Positions 1 through 8,560 of a DNA stretch of 64,000 nt are shown piece after piece; positions within the stretch are counted from its first letter, which is position 1; the number at the start of each line of letters is the position of its first letter. The translations under genes were made by a program, and so were the position numbers. The DNA is from JBHJGS01 sp050331575 (GTDB taxonomy: Bacteria > Pseudomonadota > Alphaproteobacteria > Sphingomonadales > Rhodothalassiaceae): contig JBHJGS010000003.1 in assembly GCA_050331575.1 (NCBI GenBank), forward strand, positions 1 through 64,000, written 5' to 3'. The notes below the pieces were generated by a model, which saw nothing but the letters and a program-made list of their open reading frames with translations, made no database searches and had not been told where the DNA came from.

Positions 1-48
1 CGCTTCAATCACCCGCCGACGAAGGTCCAAACCATAAGCACGTGCCAT
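1..48 (-). CDS. IS630-family transposase, N-terminal fragment cut by the window edge
   Basis: Reading leftward from an ATG at 48, sixteen codons give MARAYGLDLRRRVIEA. This matches the opening of the helix-turn-helix DNA-binding domain of IS630/Tc1-type transposases, whose members typically begin with a similar AYS-DLR-RV pattern. A GGGAGG ribosome-binding site lies about six bases upstream of the ATG. The DDE catalytic domain is outside the window. The sequence continues without a stop to base 1, so whether the element is intact cannot be judged. Confidence 0.62.
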   Translation of the reverse strand, partial: MARAYGLDLRRRVIEA

Positions 49-141
49 ATCTGCCTCCCAAGTTGACCTGAAATACAGAATCATGTGCCGAGCCCTTTGG
101 GAATCCCCTTCCGCGACTCTGTTTATCTTGAACCCGCTCTA
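1..141 (-). mobile_element. 5' end of an IS630-family insertion sequence (partial)
   Basis: The first 48 bases encode the start of an IS630-type transposase. The bases from 49 to about 139 would be its leader and terminal end. A CTAG tetranucleotide sits at 139-142, and IS630-family elements typically insert at TA, often within CTAG, so the element boundary is proposed there. The remaining 36 bases up to the enolase stop would be host DNA. The other terminus lies outside the window, so the inverted repeat cannot be verified. Confidence 0.5.
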
Positions 142-177
142 GTGCCGGCGAATGACAGGAGGGGAGGCTGGACCGCG

Positions 178-1455
178 TTAGCGTTTCAGGGCGGTTCGGT
201 CGGCATAGAGGGCCGCCGGGCCGAGCTGTTCCTCGATGCGCAGGAGCTGATTGTATTTCGCCAACCGGTCGGAGCGGGCGAGCGAGCCGGTCTTGATCTG
301 GCCGCAGCCGGTGGCCACGGCCAGATCGGCGATGGTACTGTCCTCGGTCTCGCCAGAGCGATGCGACATCACCGCGGTCATGCCGGCGCGCTGGGCCATG
401 TCGACGGCCTGGAACGCCTCGGTCAGGGTGCCGATCTGATTGACCTTGACCAGGATGGAATTGCCCGCCGCTGTCTCGATGCCGCGGGCCAGACGGTCGG
501 GATTGGTGACGAACAGATCGTCGCCGACCAGCTGGCAACGCTCGCCAAGCGCCTGGGTCAGCGCGGTCCACCCGTCCCAATCATCCTCGGCCATGCCATC
601 CTCGATAGAGCGGATCGGATAGGCCCCGACCAGATCCCGCCAATAGTCCAGCAGGCCGCCGGCATCCAGCGTCTTGCCCTCGCCGCTCAAGCGATAGTGC
701 CCATCTTCGAAAAATTCGGTCGACGCGGCATCCAAGGCCAAAACGATCTCCTCGCCGGCCTTAAAGCCCGCCTGCTCGATCGCCTCCATAATCACGTCCA
801 GGGCCGCACTCGTGCTGTTCAAGGCCGGCGCAAAGCCGCCCTCATCGCCGACCGCGGTGCTCAGTCCCATCTGTTTCAGGGCCGCCTTCAGCGCGTGAAA
901 CACCTCCGCCCCGGCGCGCAAGGCCTCGGCGAAGCGATCAAAGCCCACCGGCATGATCATGAATTCCTGCACGTCGATGGCATTGTCGGCATGCGCGCCG
1001 CCGTTCAGAATGTTCATCATCGGCACCGGCAACAGCCGCGCCATCGGCCCGCCGAGATAGCGGTAGAGCGGCAATTCGGTGCTGGCAGCGGCGGCATGGG
1101 CGACCGCCAGGCTGACGCCGAGGATGGCATTGGCGCCGAGCCGGCCCTTGTCCGCCGTGCCGTCCAGATCGATCATCACCTGGTCGATCTCAACTTGATC
1201 GCGAGCATATAACCCGCCCAGGGCATCGAAGATCTCGCCATTGACCGCCTCCACAGCCGCCTGCACGCCCTTGCCGCCATAGCGGCTGTCATCGCCGTCG
1301 CGCTTTTCCACCGCCTCATGCGCGCCGGTCGAGGCGCCCGACGGCACCGCGGCCCGGCCGAACGCCCCATCCTCCAGCGCCACATCCACCTCCACGGTCG
1401 GATTGCCCCGGCTGTCGAGAATTTCTCGGGCGATGATATCGGCGATGATGGTCAT
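178..1455 (-). CDS. eno: Enolase (phosphopyruvate hydratase)
   Basis: This cytoplasmic glycolytic enzyme interconverts 2-phosphoglycerate and phosphoenolpyruvate. The predicted 425-residue protein has normal bacterial enolase length. It begins with the family pattern IIADIIAREILDSRGNPTVE, followed by SGASTG near residue 40. The catalytic lysine segment LVKVNQIGTLTE lies near 334-345 and the SHRSGET signature near 363-369. The frame stays open upstream to 1548, but the conserved N-terminus fixes the ATG at 1455. The gene stands alone. Its stop lies only about 36 bases from the proposed IS630 boundary, so its 3' untranslated region has probably been altered by that insertion. Confidence 0.97.
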   Translation of the reverse strand: MTIIADIIAREILDSRGNPTVEVDVALEDGAFGRAAVPSGASTGAHEAVEKRDGDDSRYGGKGVQAAVEAVNGEIFDALGGLYARDQVEIDQVMIDLDGTADKGRLGANAILGVSLAVAHAAAASTELPLYRYLGGPMARLLPVPMMNILNGGAHADNAIDVQEFMIMPVGFDRFAEALRAGAEVFHALKAALKQMGLSTAVGDEGGFAPALNSTSAALDVIMEAIEQAGFKAGEEIVLALDAASTEFFEDGHYRLSGEGKTLDAGGLLDYWRDLVGAYPIRSIEDGMAEDDWDGWTALTQALGERCQLVGDDLFVTNPDRLARGIETAAGNSILVKVNQIGTLTEAFQAVDMAQRAGMTAVMSHRSGETEDSTIADLAVATGCGQIKTGSLARSDRLAKYNQLLRIEEQLGPAALYADRTALKR

Positions 1456-1874
1456 GGACGCTGGACCCCCTTGCGGCTGTGATCGGTGCTCTGCGGCGCG
1501 TTTAACGGCGCTAAGCCGCACTGGCAAGTTGGCATGCACACGGGACATGCGAACAGAGCCTTTGCCGGATCAATAGTGTTCTTCGCCAAAAAAAATCAAA
1601 TTTTTTGCGAACGAGCCAAATTAACAGATCACTCTTTTGATATATTCATGATATAGCGAAAATGAATTCAGAAAGGACCTAGTCATTTCTTAAGTTTTTT
1701 TGCGCATCCTTTCTGACGTAAGGTAAGAAATGTATCATTTTATACAATTATTTCTGAAAATGACATTCGAAATTCAGAGATACAATAATATTTTTTGGCA
1801 TCTTAGTCATTATATTTGGAATGAAGGGCTCAATCCTGCCTGATCAAAACAAACAAAGAGTTGAGGAGAAACGC
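1456..1874. promoter_or_regulatory. AT-rich divergent spacer between eno and the porin gene
   Basis: No credible gene is visible in these 419 bases. From about 1560 the spacer is far richer in A and T than its surroundings. It contains a near-palindrome at 1582-1611, with TTCGC and GCGAA arms around A and T tracts. It also has an operator-like inverted repeat TCTGAA...TTCAGA at 1753-1758 and 1773-1778. TACAAT hexamers occur at 1743-1748 and 1781-1786 and could serve as -10 elements for the porin. Enolase and porin diverge from here, so both promoters must lie within it. Confidence 0.5.
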
Positions 1875-3344
1875 ATGTTTCACTGTCGACTTCTCGTCGC
1901 TTGCTGCCTCTTTTTCCTTAGCCTGACGACCACGCTGTCGGCTATGGCAGAAGAGGCATCGCCGAACCGAACCGAGGCGTTGGGAAAGCGGATCGAGCGC
2001 CTTGAGGCAATCATCACGGTGCTCACCGACGAACTGGACGGGCGCCGGGACCGTTGGGCGCCCGGAAGCTTGGCGGAGATCGATTTCTACCGAGCTGAAG
2101 CAGAGGTATCCGACCGCCTTGAGCAGATGGAGCATAACCTTCAGCAGGTCCGTCAACGGGTCAGCGTCGCCGTAGAGGAACTCGAAAGCGTTTCGCAATT
2201 CTTTGAGCGCCAGCGGGAGCCCGGCTTTTCAATGGGCGATACCCAAATCACCTTCGGCGGCTACGTCAAATTCGATACCATCGTATCGCGCTATTCCGAC
2301 GGCGCACCACCATCCAGCAGTGCGGGGCGGGATTTTTATGTGCCGTCCACAGTGGCCGCAAGCTTCAACGGCGCGCGGGAAACCGTTCTCGACTTCAGCC
2401 CGCGCGAATCGCGGTTTCTATTTAAAACAGAAACACCTCTGGGCGATGACACTCTAGGCTCGCATCTTGAGCTTGATTTTCTCGTTACTGATAATGACAA
2501 TGAGATTGTCTCCAACAGCTTCACGCCGCGACTGCGCCAAGCCTACCTAACCTACCGGAATTTTCTGTTCGGCCAGGCGTGGTCGACTTTCCTGAATGTC
2601 GCGGCGATTCCGGAAAATCTTGATTTTGTCGGGCCAACCGAGGCGGTGGTCTTCGCCCGACAGCCAATGGTGCGCTATACGCGCGGTCCTTTCGAGATCG
2701 CCATTGAGAATCCAGAAACGACCATAACCGCCCGCGACGGCAGCCGGCTGGTCCCGGATGCAGATCGATTGCCGGACCTGACGGCCCGCTACACCTTTAC
2801 CACCCGGGCAGGTGAGATCAAATTGGCCGGCCTGTTGCGCCAACTGCGCACAGACGGTGCCACCCTCTTGGCCGGCGGCGGGACCGCTATCACGCCGGAC
2901 GATAACCGCACTGCAATTGGTTATGGCCTGTCGCTGTCCGGCCGGCTGAAGCTCAACACGCGCGACGATCTCCGCTTCATGGCAAATTACGGCGACGGCG
3001 GCGGACGCTATTTCGCGGTCGCCCTGATTGATGGGGCCGCAATTGGGCCCGATGGCGACCTGGACACGATCGAGGCCTATTCCGGTTATCTCAGTTACCG
3101 ACATTTTTGGGCACCGCGTTGGCGCTCGAACTTCACGGTCGGGTATTTTCGGGCGAACAACCCAACGCTTTTGACGGGTTTCACCCCCACTGACCAAGTC
3201 TTTTCCGGGCATATCAATCTGCTCTACTCCCCGGTCAACCGCTTAACGGTGGGCGCAGAGGTCATTTTTGCCCGACGACGCCTTGAGGTCGGCTCGCAAG
3301 GCGACCTCAATCGCCTGCAGTTTTCCGCGCGGTACGGATTTTGA
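1875..3344 (+). CDS. DcaP-like outer-membrane porin
   Basis: The predicted protein has 489 residues. It starts with a signal peptide: a hydrophobic stretch LLVACCLFFLSL, with cleavage likely after AMA. A coiled-coil-prone segment follows (about residues 30-110, rich in Leu, Glu and Arg). The remainder is a beta-barrel-like region opening with FGGYVKFDTI and ending in a C-terminal aromatic residue, as outer-membrane proteins do. This architecture fits the DcaP-like trimeric porins, which take up small anionic or aromatic solutes. The ATG at 1875 was chosen because GAGGAG lies 7 bases upstream and the signal peptide starts there. An in-frame start at 1821 would add a non-signal leader. Codon use looks less GC-biased than in neighbouring genes. 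The substrate is not predictable. Confidence 0.82.
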   Translation: MFHCRLLVACCLFFLSLTTTLSAMAEEASPNRTEALGKRIERLEAIITVLTDELDGRRDRWAPGSLAEIDFYRAEAEVSDRLEQMEHNLQQVRQRVSVAVEELESVSQFFERQREPGFSMGDTQITFGGYVKFDTIVSRYSDGAPPSSSAGRDFYVPSTVAASFNGARETVLDFSPRESRFLFKTETPLGDDTLGSHLELDFLVTDNDNEIVSNSFTPRLRQAYLTYRNFLFGQAWSTFLNVAAIPENLDFVGPTEAVVFARQPMVRYTRGPFEIAIENPETTITARDGSRLVPDADRLPDLTARYTFTTRAGEIKLAGLLRQLRTDGATLLAGGGTAITPDDNRTAIGYGLSLSGRLKLNTRDDLRFMANYGDGGGRYFAVALIDGAAIGPDGDLDTIEAYSGYLSYRHFWAPRWRSNFTVGYFRANNPTLLTGFTPTDQVFSGHINLLYSPVNRLTVGAEVIFARRRLEVGSQGDLNRLQFSARYGF

Positions 3345-3435
3345 CGATGGGCACTCAAAGGCCATGCGCGATGTCGACCCTGCCTTCTGCAATTGCCCGC
3401 GCGTTTGAGCCGCGGCTGTCTGGGAGTTCTGTTCG

Positions 3436-4011
3436 ATGACGTTTGTGCACACCCTGCTTGCTCGCCTCACCATCGCTCAGAAATTGATCGTCATGATCCT
3501 GGCAACAACAATCGCCACGATCGGCATCGGATTGATCACCTTGGATCAGGTCGCCGCGCGCATGCGCGCGGACCGCGAAGACCAACTGCGCTATCTGGTC
3601 GAGGCCGCACACGGCGTCCTGGCAAAGGCCTATGGCCGGGTTCAACGCGGCGAGATGACCGAGACAGAGGCCTGGGATTATGTCCGCGATGTCGTCTCCG
3701 CCATGCGCTACCAGGATAGGGGAAACTATATTTTTATCACAAACTTGGACGGCACCTTGCGGGTGAATGTGTCCGTTCCGGATCTGGTCGGCAAGCCTCT
3801 GTCCGCTCTGCCGCCCGCGGCGCGAGAGGTCACCACGCATTTGGCCAAATTGGCGCGCGAGCAGGGTGAGGGGACCTATGCCTATCGCTGGGTGAAGCCG
3901 GCCACAGATGCTGAAACCGAGAAGCTGACCTTTTTCCGAGCGTTTAAACCTTGGCAGGCATTCGTGGCCACGGGCATTTATATGGATGATTATTACGCCG
4001 ATACCCTGTAG
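3436..4011 (+). pseudogene. Methyl-accepting chemotaxis protein, N-terminal (sCache) half, ended by an in-frame amber codon
   Basis: This is the ligand-sensing half of a chemoreceptor. It has a first membrane helix (about residues 15-35, KLIVMILATTIATIGIG) and a periplasmic single-Cache domain with GNYIFITNLDGTLRVN near residues 95-110. It ends at DDYYADTL, immediately before a TAG at 4009-4011. The codons after the TAG stay in the same frame and encode the expected second membrane helix, HAMP and signalling domains, so a single stop splits an otherwise normal receptor. A truncated product would keep only the first membrane anchor. Amber readthrough or a sequencing error are the alternatives. 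The gene follows the porin by 91 bases. Confidence 0.8.
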
Positions 4012-4056
4012 TTTCGCCTGGGTTACGCCGCGAAAATTGGGGTTTTTCTAGCAATT

Positions 4057-5220
4057 TTGTCTTCGTGTTTGTTGCTGTTCGGACGCAGCATTTCCCAACC
4101 CCTGCGTCATTTGTGCGACGTTTTGGACCGATTGGCCGACGCACAATATTCCGTTGACGTGCCCTACCAAGGCCGGCGCGAGGAGGTCGGCCGCATCGCC
4201 AAGGCCGTCGATCAGCTTCGCCGCAAGGCCCTGGAATCAGAACGGCTTCGCCGCGAACGGCAAGACGCGCAAGATCAGGAACGGCGCATGCGTGAGGAGG
4301 CCCTGCAAGTTGCGGTCCGCGAAAAGGAGCGCGAGACCGAACGCCTGCGCGAACGCGAACAACAGGAACACGCGCACCGAGATCTACTTGAGTTCGCTCA
4401 GCTGTTTGAGACAAAAGTTCACGATGTTGCAGTCCGGCTTGGCTCTGGGGCCACCCGCATGACCGACCAGTCCGGCATGTTGACCGCCACTGTGACTGAC
4501 ATGACCGAAAATCTACAGTGCGTTGCAAGAGGGGCTGAAGACGTCGATCAAAATATGCATGCCGTCGCTTCGGCCACTGAGAAACTGGCCACATCAATCA
4601 CAGAAATCGCCCGACGCCTGGAAACGAGCCGCGAAGGGTCCGAAAAAACGGTCAAGGCGGTGGGCGAGACGGCGGATGTGGTAGAAACACTGCATGTCCA
4701 CACTCAGGAAATCGGCGAGATCATCGAACTGATCACCAACATTGCGGAACAAACCAATTTGTTGGCGTTGAACGCCACGATTGAAGCGGCGTGTGCTGGC
4801 GAGGCTGGGCGCGGCTTCGCCGTGGTTGCCAGTGAAGTCAAGGCCCTCTCAACTCAGACCAGCAAGGCTGCGGGTGAGATTGCGCAGAAGATCTCCGGGG
4901 TTCAGGAGGCGACGAAGGCGGCAGTGGACCAGACAGGCGCCATCCGCGCGCTGATTGAGGCCGGCGATGCCACCACCGCGGCGATCAGCGAGGCGGTGGC
5001 AGATCAGAATGTCGCCACCCAGCATATTTCCGATATCGTCTGCCAAGCGGCCAATAGCACCAAGCTTGTCACCGCCGGAAACATTCAATTGAAGTCGGCT
5101 GCGGACAGCGTCAGTGGGGCCGCCCAGGCCGGGCAACAGGCCAGCCGCGACCTGCTTGAGCTGTCCCAAGACCTAAAAGGCCAGCTTGATGAATTCTTGC
5201 ATCGCCTGCGCACCGGCTAA
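4057..5220 (+). pseudogene. Methyl-accepting chemotaxis protein, C-terminal (HAMP and signalling) half
   Basis: This continues the receptor in the same frame as 3436-4011. It holds the rest of the second membrane helix (from 4012 onward), a HAMP domain beginning SISQPLRHLCDVLDRL, a charged coiled coil and the cytoplasmic signalling hairpin. The hairpin tip reads IAEQTNLLALNATIEAACAG. The family has Arg where Cys is encoded here (TGT at 4792-4794); this corresponds to trimer-contact residue R388 of E. coli Tsr. The TTG at 4057 is only the first possible start after the amber codon and has no convincing ribosome-binding site. The whole receptor would be 594 codons. Loss of the tip Arg adds to the impression of decay. 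No other che genes are in the window. Confidence 0.8.
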
Positions 5221-5233
5221 GCGCAAGCGGCTT

Positions 5234-5309
5234 TGGTGGGCGGTGAAGGGTTCGAACCTCCGACCCTCTCGGTGTAAACGAGATGCTCTACCAGCTGAGC
5301 TAACCGCCC
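5234..5309 (-). tRNA. tRNA-Val (anticodon TAC)
   Basis: The minus strand folds into a full cloverleaf. The acceptor stem pairs GGGCGGT with ACCGCCC, and there is a D-arm with AGCTCAGCTGGTAGAGC. The anticodon stem TCTCG/CGAGA encloses loop TTTACAC with anticodon TAC, and the T-arm contains GGTTCGAACC. A genomic CCA follows discriminator A. The anticodon reads GUA and related valine codons. It lies between the chemoreceptor remnant and hup. Confidence 0.95.
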
Positions 5310-5403
5310 TTAGGACATTAAACCGACTCTCGACGTGATTCGGTTTGATCGGAAACGCCTCTAGACCCCGTGCCGCCCGCGCGCCAGGGCCCCGCGTTAT
5401 GAC

Positions 5404-5441
5404 GAAAAACGCTGCCGGACGCAAGGCAAGCATCCGGCAGC
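5404..5441 (-). terminator. Rho-independent terminator of hup
   Basis: On the minus strand, 40 bases after the hup stop, a perfect nine-base-pair stem (GCTGCCGGA with TCCGGCAGC; 5411-5419 and 5433-5441) is followed by a short T-run (plus-strand AAAAA at 5405-5409). This is a standard intrinsic terminator. It ends the lon/hup side of the cluster before the tRNA-Val gene. Confidence 0.8.
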
Positions 5442-5482
5442 GCTGGTGCCGAGGCTATGAAGCCGGGCCCGGCCGGGCGGTG

Positions 5483-5758
5483 TCAGCCGTTGACGGCGTC
5501 TTTCAAGCCCTTGCCCGCCTTGAATTTCGGCAATTTGGACGCAGCGATCTTAATGGGTTCGCCGGTGCGCGGATTACGGCCTTCGCTGGCGGCGCGTTCG
5601 GTTACCTGAAAGGTGCCGAAGCCGACCAGCCGCACCTCATCCCCCCCCTTCAAGGCGTCCTGGATGGTGTCGAACACGGCGTCTACGGCCTTGCCGGCAT
5701 CGGCCTTCGACAGACCGGTGCTATCCGCGACCGCCGCGGTCAGATCATTCTTGTTCAA
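5483..5758 (-). CDS. hup: HU-family DNA-binding protein
   Basis: This small nucleoid-associated protein bends and compacts DNA as a dimer. All 91 predicted residues match HU. The N-terminal helices begin MNKNDLTAAVADSTGLSK, the beta-arm contains RNPRTGEPIKI with the intercalating Pro, and the C-terminus has KAGKGLKDAVNG. Translation appears to start at TTG (5756-5758). No ATG or GTG is available in frame nearby, the next residues NKNDL are the family start, and AGGGGG lies about 9 bases upstream. It sits downstream of lon in the order found widely in Alphaproteobacteria and is closed by a strong terminator. Confidence 0.95.
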   Translation of the reverse strand: MNKNDLTAAVADSTGLSKADAGKAVDAVFDTIQDALKGGDEVRLVGFGTFQVTERAASEGRNPRTGEPIKIAASKLPKFKAGKGLKDAVNG

Positions 5759-5895
5759 TGTATGCCCCCTTTTTTACGCGTCGTGGGTTTGGATGCGAAG
5801 CTCCTTCACTGTAGAAGCGGCTTTTCCGCGAAGTCAAAGGGAAAGGCCGCCGAAAAGCGCTGTTTTCAGCGATTTTCCACGGCCTCGACACGGGA

Positions 5896-5913
5896 TGTGG
5901 CGCGTGCGCCACA
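5896..5913. repeat. 18-bp perfect palindrome between lon and hup
   Basis: TGTGGCGC and GCGCCACA arms flank a GT centre (8+2+8). It lies about 140 bases upstream of the hup start and 110 bases after the lon stop. It could be an operator for hup or an RNA hairpin after lon. No T-run follows on either strand, so it is not an obvious terminator. Confidence 0.45.
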
Positions 5914-6024
5914 AGCAGGGCGCACGCGAAAGCGCAGCGCAGGCGCTAGCGGAGGATCCGACCAAACCCGATTGCGATTGATCGGATGAAGCGGCCCGCC
6001 TGCGATGGGATGAGCAGCTTTGCG

Positions 6025-8427
6025 CTAATGCGTGATGGCGACGCCGCCGTCATGCTCCTCGTCCCGCTTTAGCGCGCGCCGGTCCGCCTCGCGCTCTTCC
6101 TCCTCGGTCCATTCAATCGGCACCAGCGGCCCGGCCAGCGCATGGCTGAGCACTTCATCCACATTGGCGACCGGAATGATGGTCAGGCCCCGCTTCACAT
6201 TGTCTGGAATCTCGGCCAGATCCTTTTCATTCTCCTGCGGGATCAGCACCGTGCCAATGCCACCGCGCAGCGCGGCCAGCAGCTTTTCCTTCAAGCCGCC
6301 GATCGGCAACACGCGGCCGCGCAGGGTCACCTCGCCGGTCATGGCGATATCGCGGCGCACCGGTGTGCCGGTCAGCACCGAAACGATCGAGGTGACCATG
6401 GCAATGCCGGCGGACGGACCATCCTTTGGCGTGGCGCCTTCGGGCACGTGCACGTGGATGTCACGATGCTCAAAGGTCGGCGGCTTGATGCCGAATTCGA
6501 TGCACCGCGAATGCACGAAGCTGCGCGCGGCCTGGATCGATTCCTGCATCACCTCGCCCAGCTTCCCGGTGGTCAGCACCCGACCCTTGCCGCGGGTCAT
6601 CACCGCCTCGATGGTGAGCAATTCGCCGCCCACCTCGGTCCAGGCCAAGCCGGTGGTCATGCCGATCTGATCGGCCTCTTCCGCCTTGCCGAAGCGATAG
6701 CGGCGCACGCCGGCATATTTCGCCAGATTCTGGCGCGACACGGTGATCGACTTGGTTCTGCCTTGGACGATCTCCTTGACCGCCTTGCGCACCAGCCGCG
6801 CGATCATGCGCTCCAGACTGCGCACGCCGGCTTCCCGGGTGTAGTAGCGGATCAGGTCGCGCAGGGCATTCTCCGACACCGACCATTCCGTCTTGCGTAG
6901 CCCATGATCCTTGATTTGCTTGGGGATCAGGTGGCGCTTGGCGATCTCAAGCTTCTCGTCTTCGGTATAGCCGGACAGATTGATGATTTCCATCCGATCC
7001 AACAGCGGCTGCGGCATGCGCAGCGTGTTCGCCGTGGTGACGAACATCACGTTCGACAGATCATAGTCCACTTCCAAATAATGGTCATTGAACTTGGAAT
7101 TCTGCTCCGGATCGAGCACCTCCAAGAGCGCTGAGGCTGGATCGCCGCGGAAGTCCTGCCCCATCTTGTCGATCTCATCGAGCAAGAACAGCGGATTGGT
7201 GGTGCCAGCCTTCTTCATATTCTGCATGATCTTGCCCGGCAGCGAGCCGATATAGGTGCGCCGATGGCCGCGGATCTCCGCCTCGTCGCGCACGCCGCCC
7301 AAGCTGAAGCGGATGAATTCGCGCCCCGTGGCCTTGGCCAGCGAGCGGCCGAGCGACGTTTTGCCGACACCCGGAGGGCCCACCAGACACAAGATCGGGC
7401 CCTTGATCTTGTTGGTGCGCTGCTGCACGGCAAGATACTCGACAATCCGTTCCTTGACTTTCTCCAAGCCGTAATGGTCCGCGTCGAGAACCTTTTGCGC
7501 ACGGCTGATGTCCTTGCGAACCTTGGATTTCTTGCTCCACGGGATCGACAGCATCCAGTCCAGATAATTGCGCACCACCGTGGCCTCGGCGGACATCGGC
7601 GACATCGACTTCAGCTTTTTCAGCTCGGCGATCGCCTTGTCCTTGGCCTCCTTCGACATGCGCGTCTCGGCGATGCGCCGCTCCAGCTCATTGATCTCCT
7701 CGCGGCTATCGTCGGTCTCACCCAGTTCCTTCTGGATCGCCTTGAGCTGCTCGTTCAGATAATATTCCCGCTGGGTCTTCTCCATCTGGCGCTTGACGCG
7801 TCCGCGGATGCGCTTTTCCACCTGCAGTACGCCGATCTCGCCTTCCATGAAGGCATAGACCTTCTCCAGCCGGGCACCGACATCGGTGGTGGCCAGCAGT
7901 TCCTGCTTGTCGGAGATCTTCAGTGCGATGTGCGAGGCGACCGTGTCGGCCAGCTTGGACGGATCCTCGATCTGGTTGGCATGGACCAGCGTCTCCGGCG
8001 GGATCTTCTTGTTCAGCTTCACATATTGCTCGAACTGGGCGACCACGGAGCGGATCAGTCCTTCCAGTTCCTCCTCGCTGGCATTGCTCTCTCCGACCTC
8101 GGCAATCTCCGCCTCGAAATAATCCTCCGTCTGGGTGTAGCGCTTGATCTGCGCGCGCTGCTTGCCTTCAACCAGCACCTTGACCGTGCCGTCGGGCAAT
8201 TTCAGCAGCTGCAGCACCGTGGCGATGGTGCCGAGCGGGAAGATCCCGTCCGGATCGGGATCGTCGTCCGAGGCATGCTTCTGCGCAACCAACAGGATTT
8301 CCTTGTCGTTGCGCATGACCTGTTCAAGCGCTTGCACGGATTTTTCCCGGCCCACGAACAGGGGCACAATCATATGCGGAAAGACCACGATGTCGCGCAG
8401 GGGAAGAACTGGATAGATTTGTGTCAT
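6025..8427 (-). CDS. lon: ATP-dependent protease Lon
   Basis: This homohexameric cytoplasmic AAA+ protease degrades misfolded and regulatory proteins. The 800-residue protein has the N-terminal substrate-binding domain (YPVLPLRDIVVFPHM at the start) and a long coiled coil around 190-260. The AAA+ module has Walker A GPPGVGKTS near 349-357. The C-terminal protease domain has catalytic Ser in DGPSAG (about 669-674) and catalytic Lys in the GLKEK segment (about 710-715). Length and motifs are those of bacterial LonA. The ATG at 8427 directly precedes the conserved N-terminus. It lies downstream of clpX and upstream of hup, all on one strand. Confidence 0.98.
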   Translation of the reverse strand: MTQIYPVLPLRDIVVFPHMIVPLFVGREKSVQALEQVMRNDKEILLVAQKHASDDDPDPDGIFPLGTIATVLQLLKLPDGTVKVLVEGKQRAQIKRYTQTEDYFEAEIAEVGESNASEEELEGLIRSVVAQFEQYVKLNKKIPPETLVHANQIEDPSKLADTVASHIALKISDKQELLATTDVGARLEKVYAFMEGEIGVLQVEKRIRGRVKRQMEKTQREYYLNEQLKAIQKELGETDDSREEINELERRIAETRMSKEAKDKAIAELKKLKSMSPMSAEATVVRNYLDWMLSIPWSKKSKVRKDISRAQKVLDADHYGLEKVKERIVEYLAVQQRTNKIKGPILCLVGPPGVGKTSLGRSLAKATGREFIRFSLGGVRDEAEIRGHRRTYIGSLPGKIMQNMKKAGTTNPLFLLDEIDKMGQDFRGDPASALLEVLDPEQNSKFNDHYLEVDYDLSNVMFVTTANTLRMPQPLLDRMEIINLSGYTEDEKLEIAKRHLIPKQIKDHGLRKTEWSVSENALRDLIRYYTREAGVRSLERMIARLVRKAVKEIVQGRTKSITVSRQNLAKYAGVRRYRFGKAEEADQIGMTTGLAWTEVGGELLTIEAVMTRGKGRVLTTGKLGEVMQESIQAARSFVHSRCIEFGIKPPTFEHRDIHVHVPEGATPKDGPSAGIAMVTSIVSVLTGTPVRRDIAMTGEVTLRGRVLPIGGLKEKLLAALRGGIGTVLIPQENEKDLAEIPDNVKRGLTIIPVANVDEVLSHALAGPLVPIEWTEEEEREADRRALKRDEEHDGGVAITH

Positions 8428-8560
8428 TTTTTAAGATCCGCTGATACGCCGCACCCCACCCGGGTCCGGCATTGGTAGGCCGTCGCCATCTTCAACTTTA
8501 CTTGGCAATGGCCGGGGCCCGGATCAAGCCGCGGCCCGCTCGGCCATACGCCGCAGGCGA

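Noticed and set aside
85..1212. 375-codon plus-strand frame over enolase
   Set aside because: Antisense shadow. Enolase motifs are intact on the minus strand and the plus-strand product resembles nothing.
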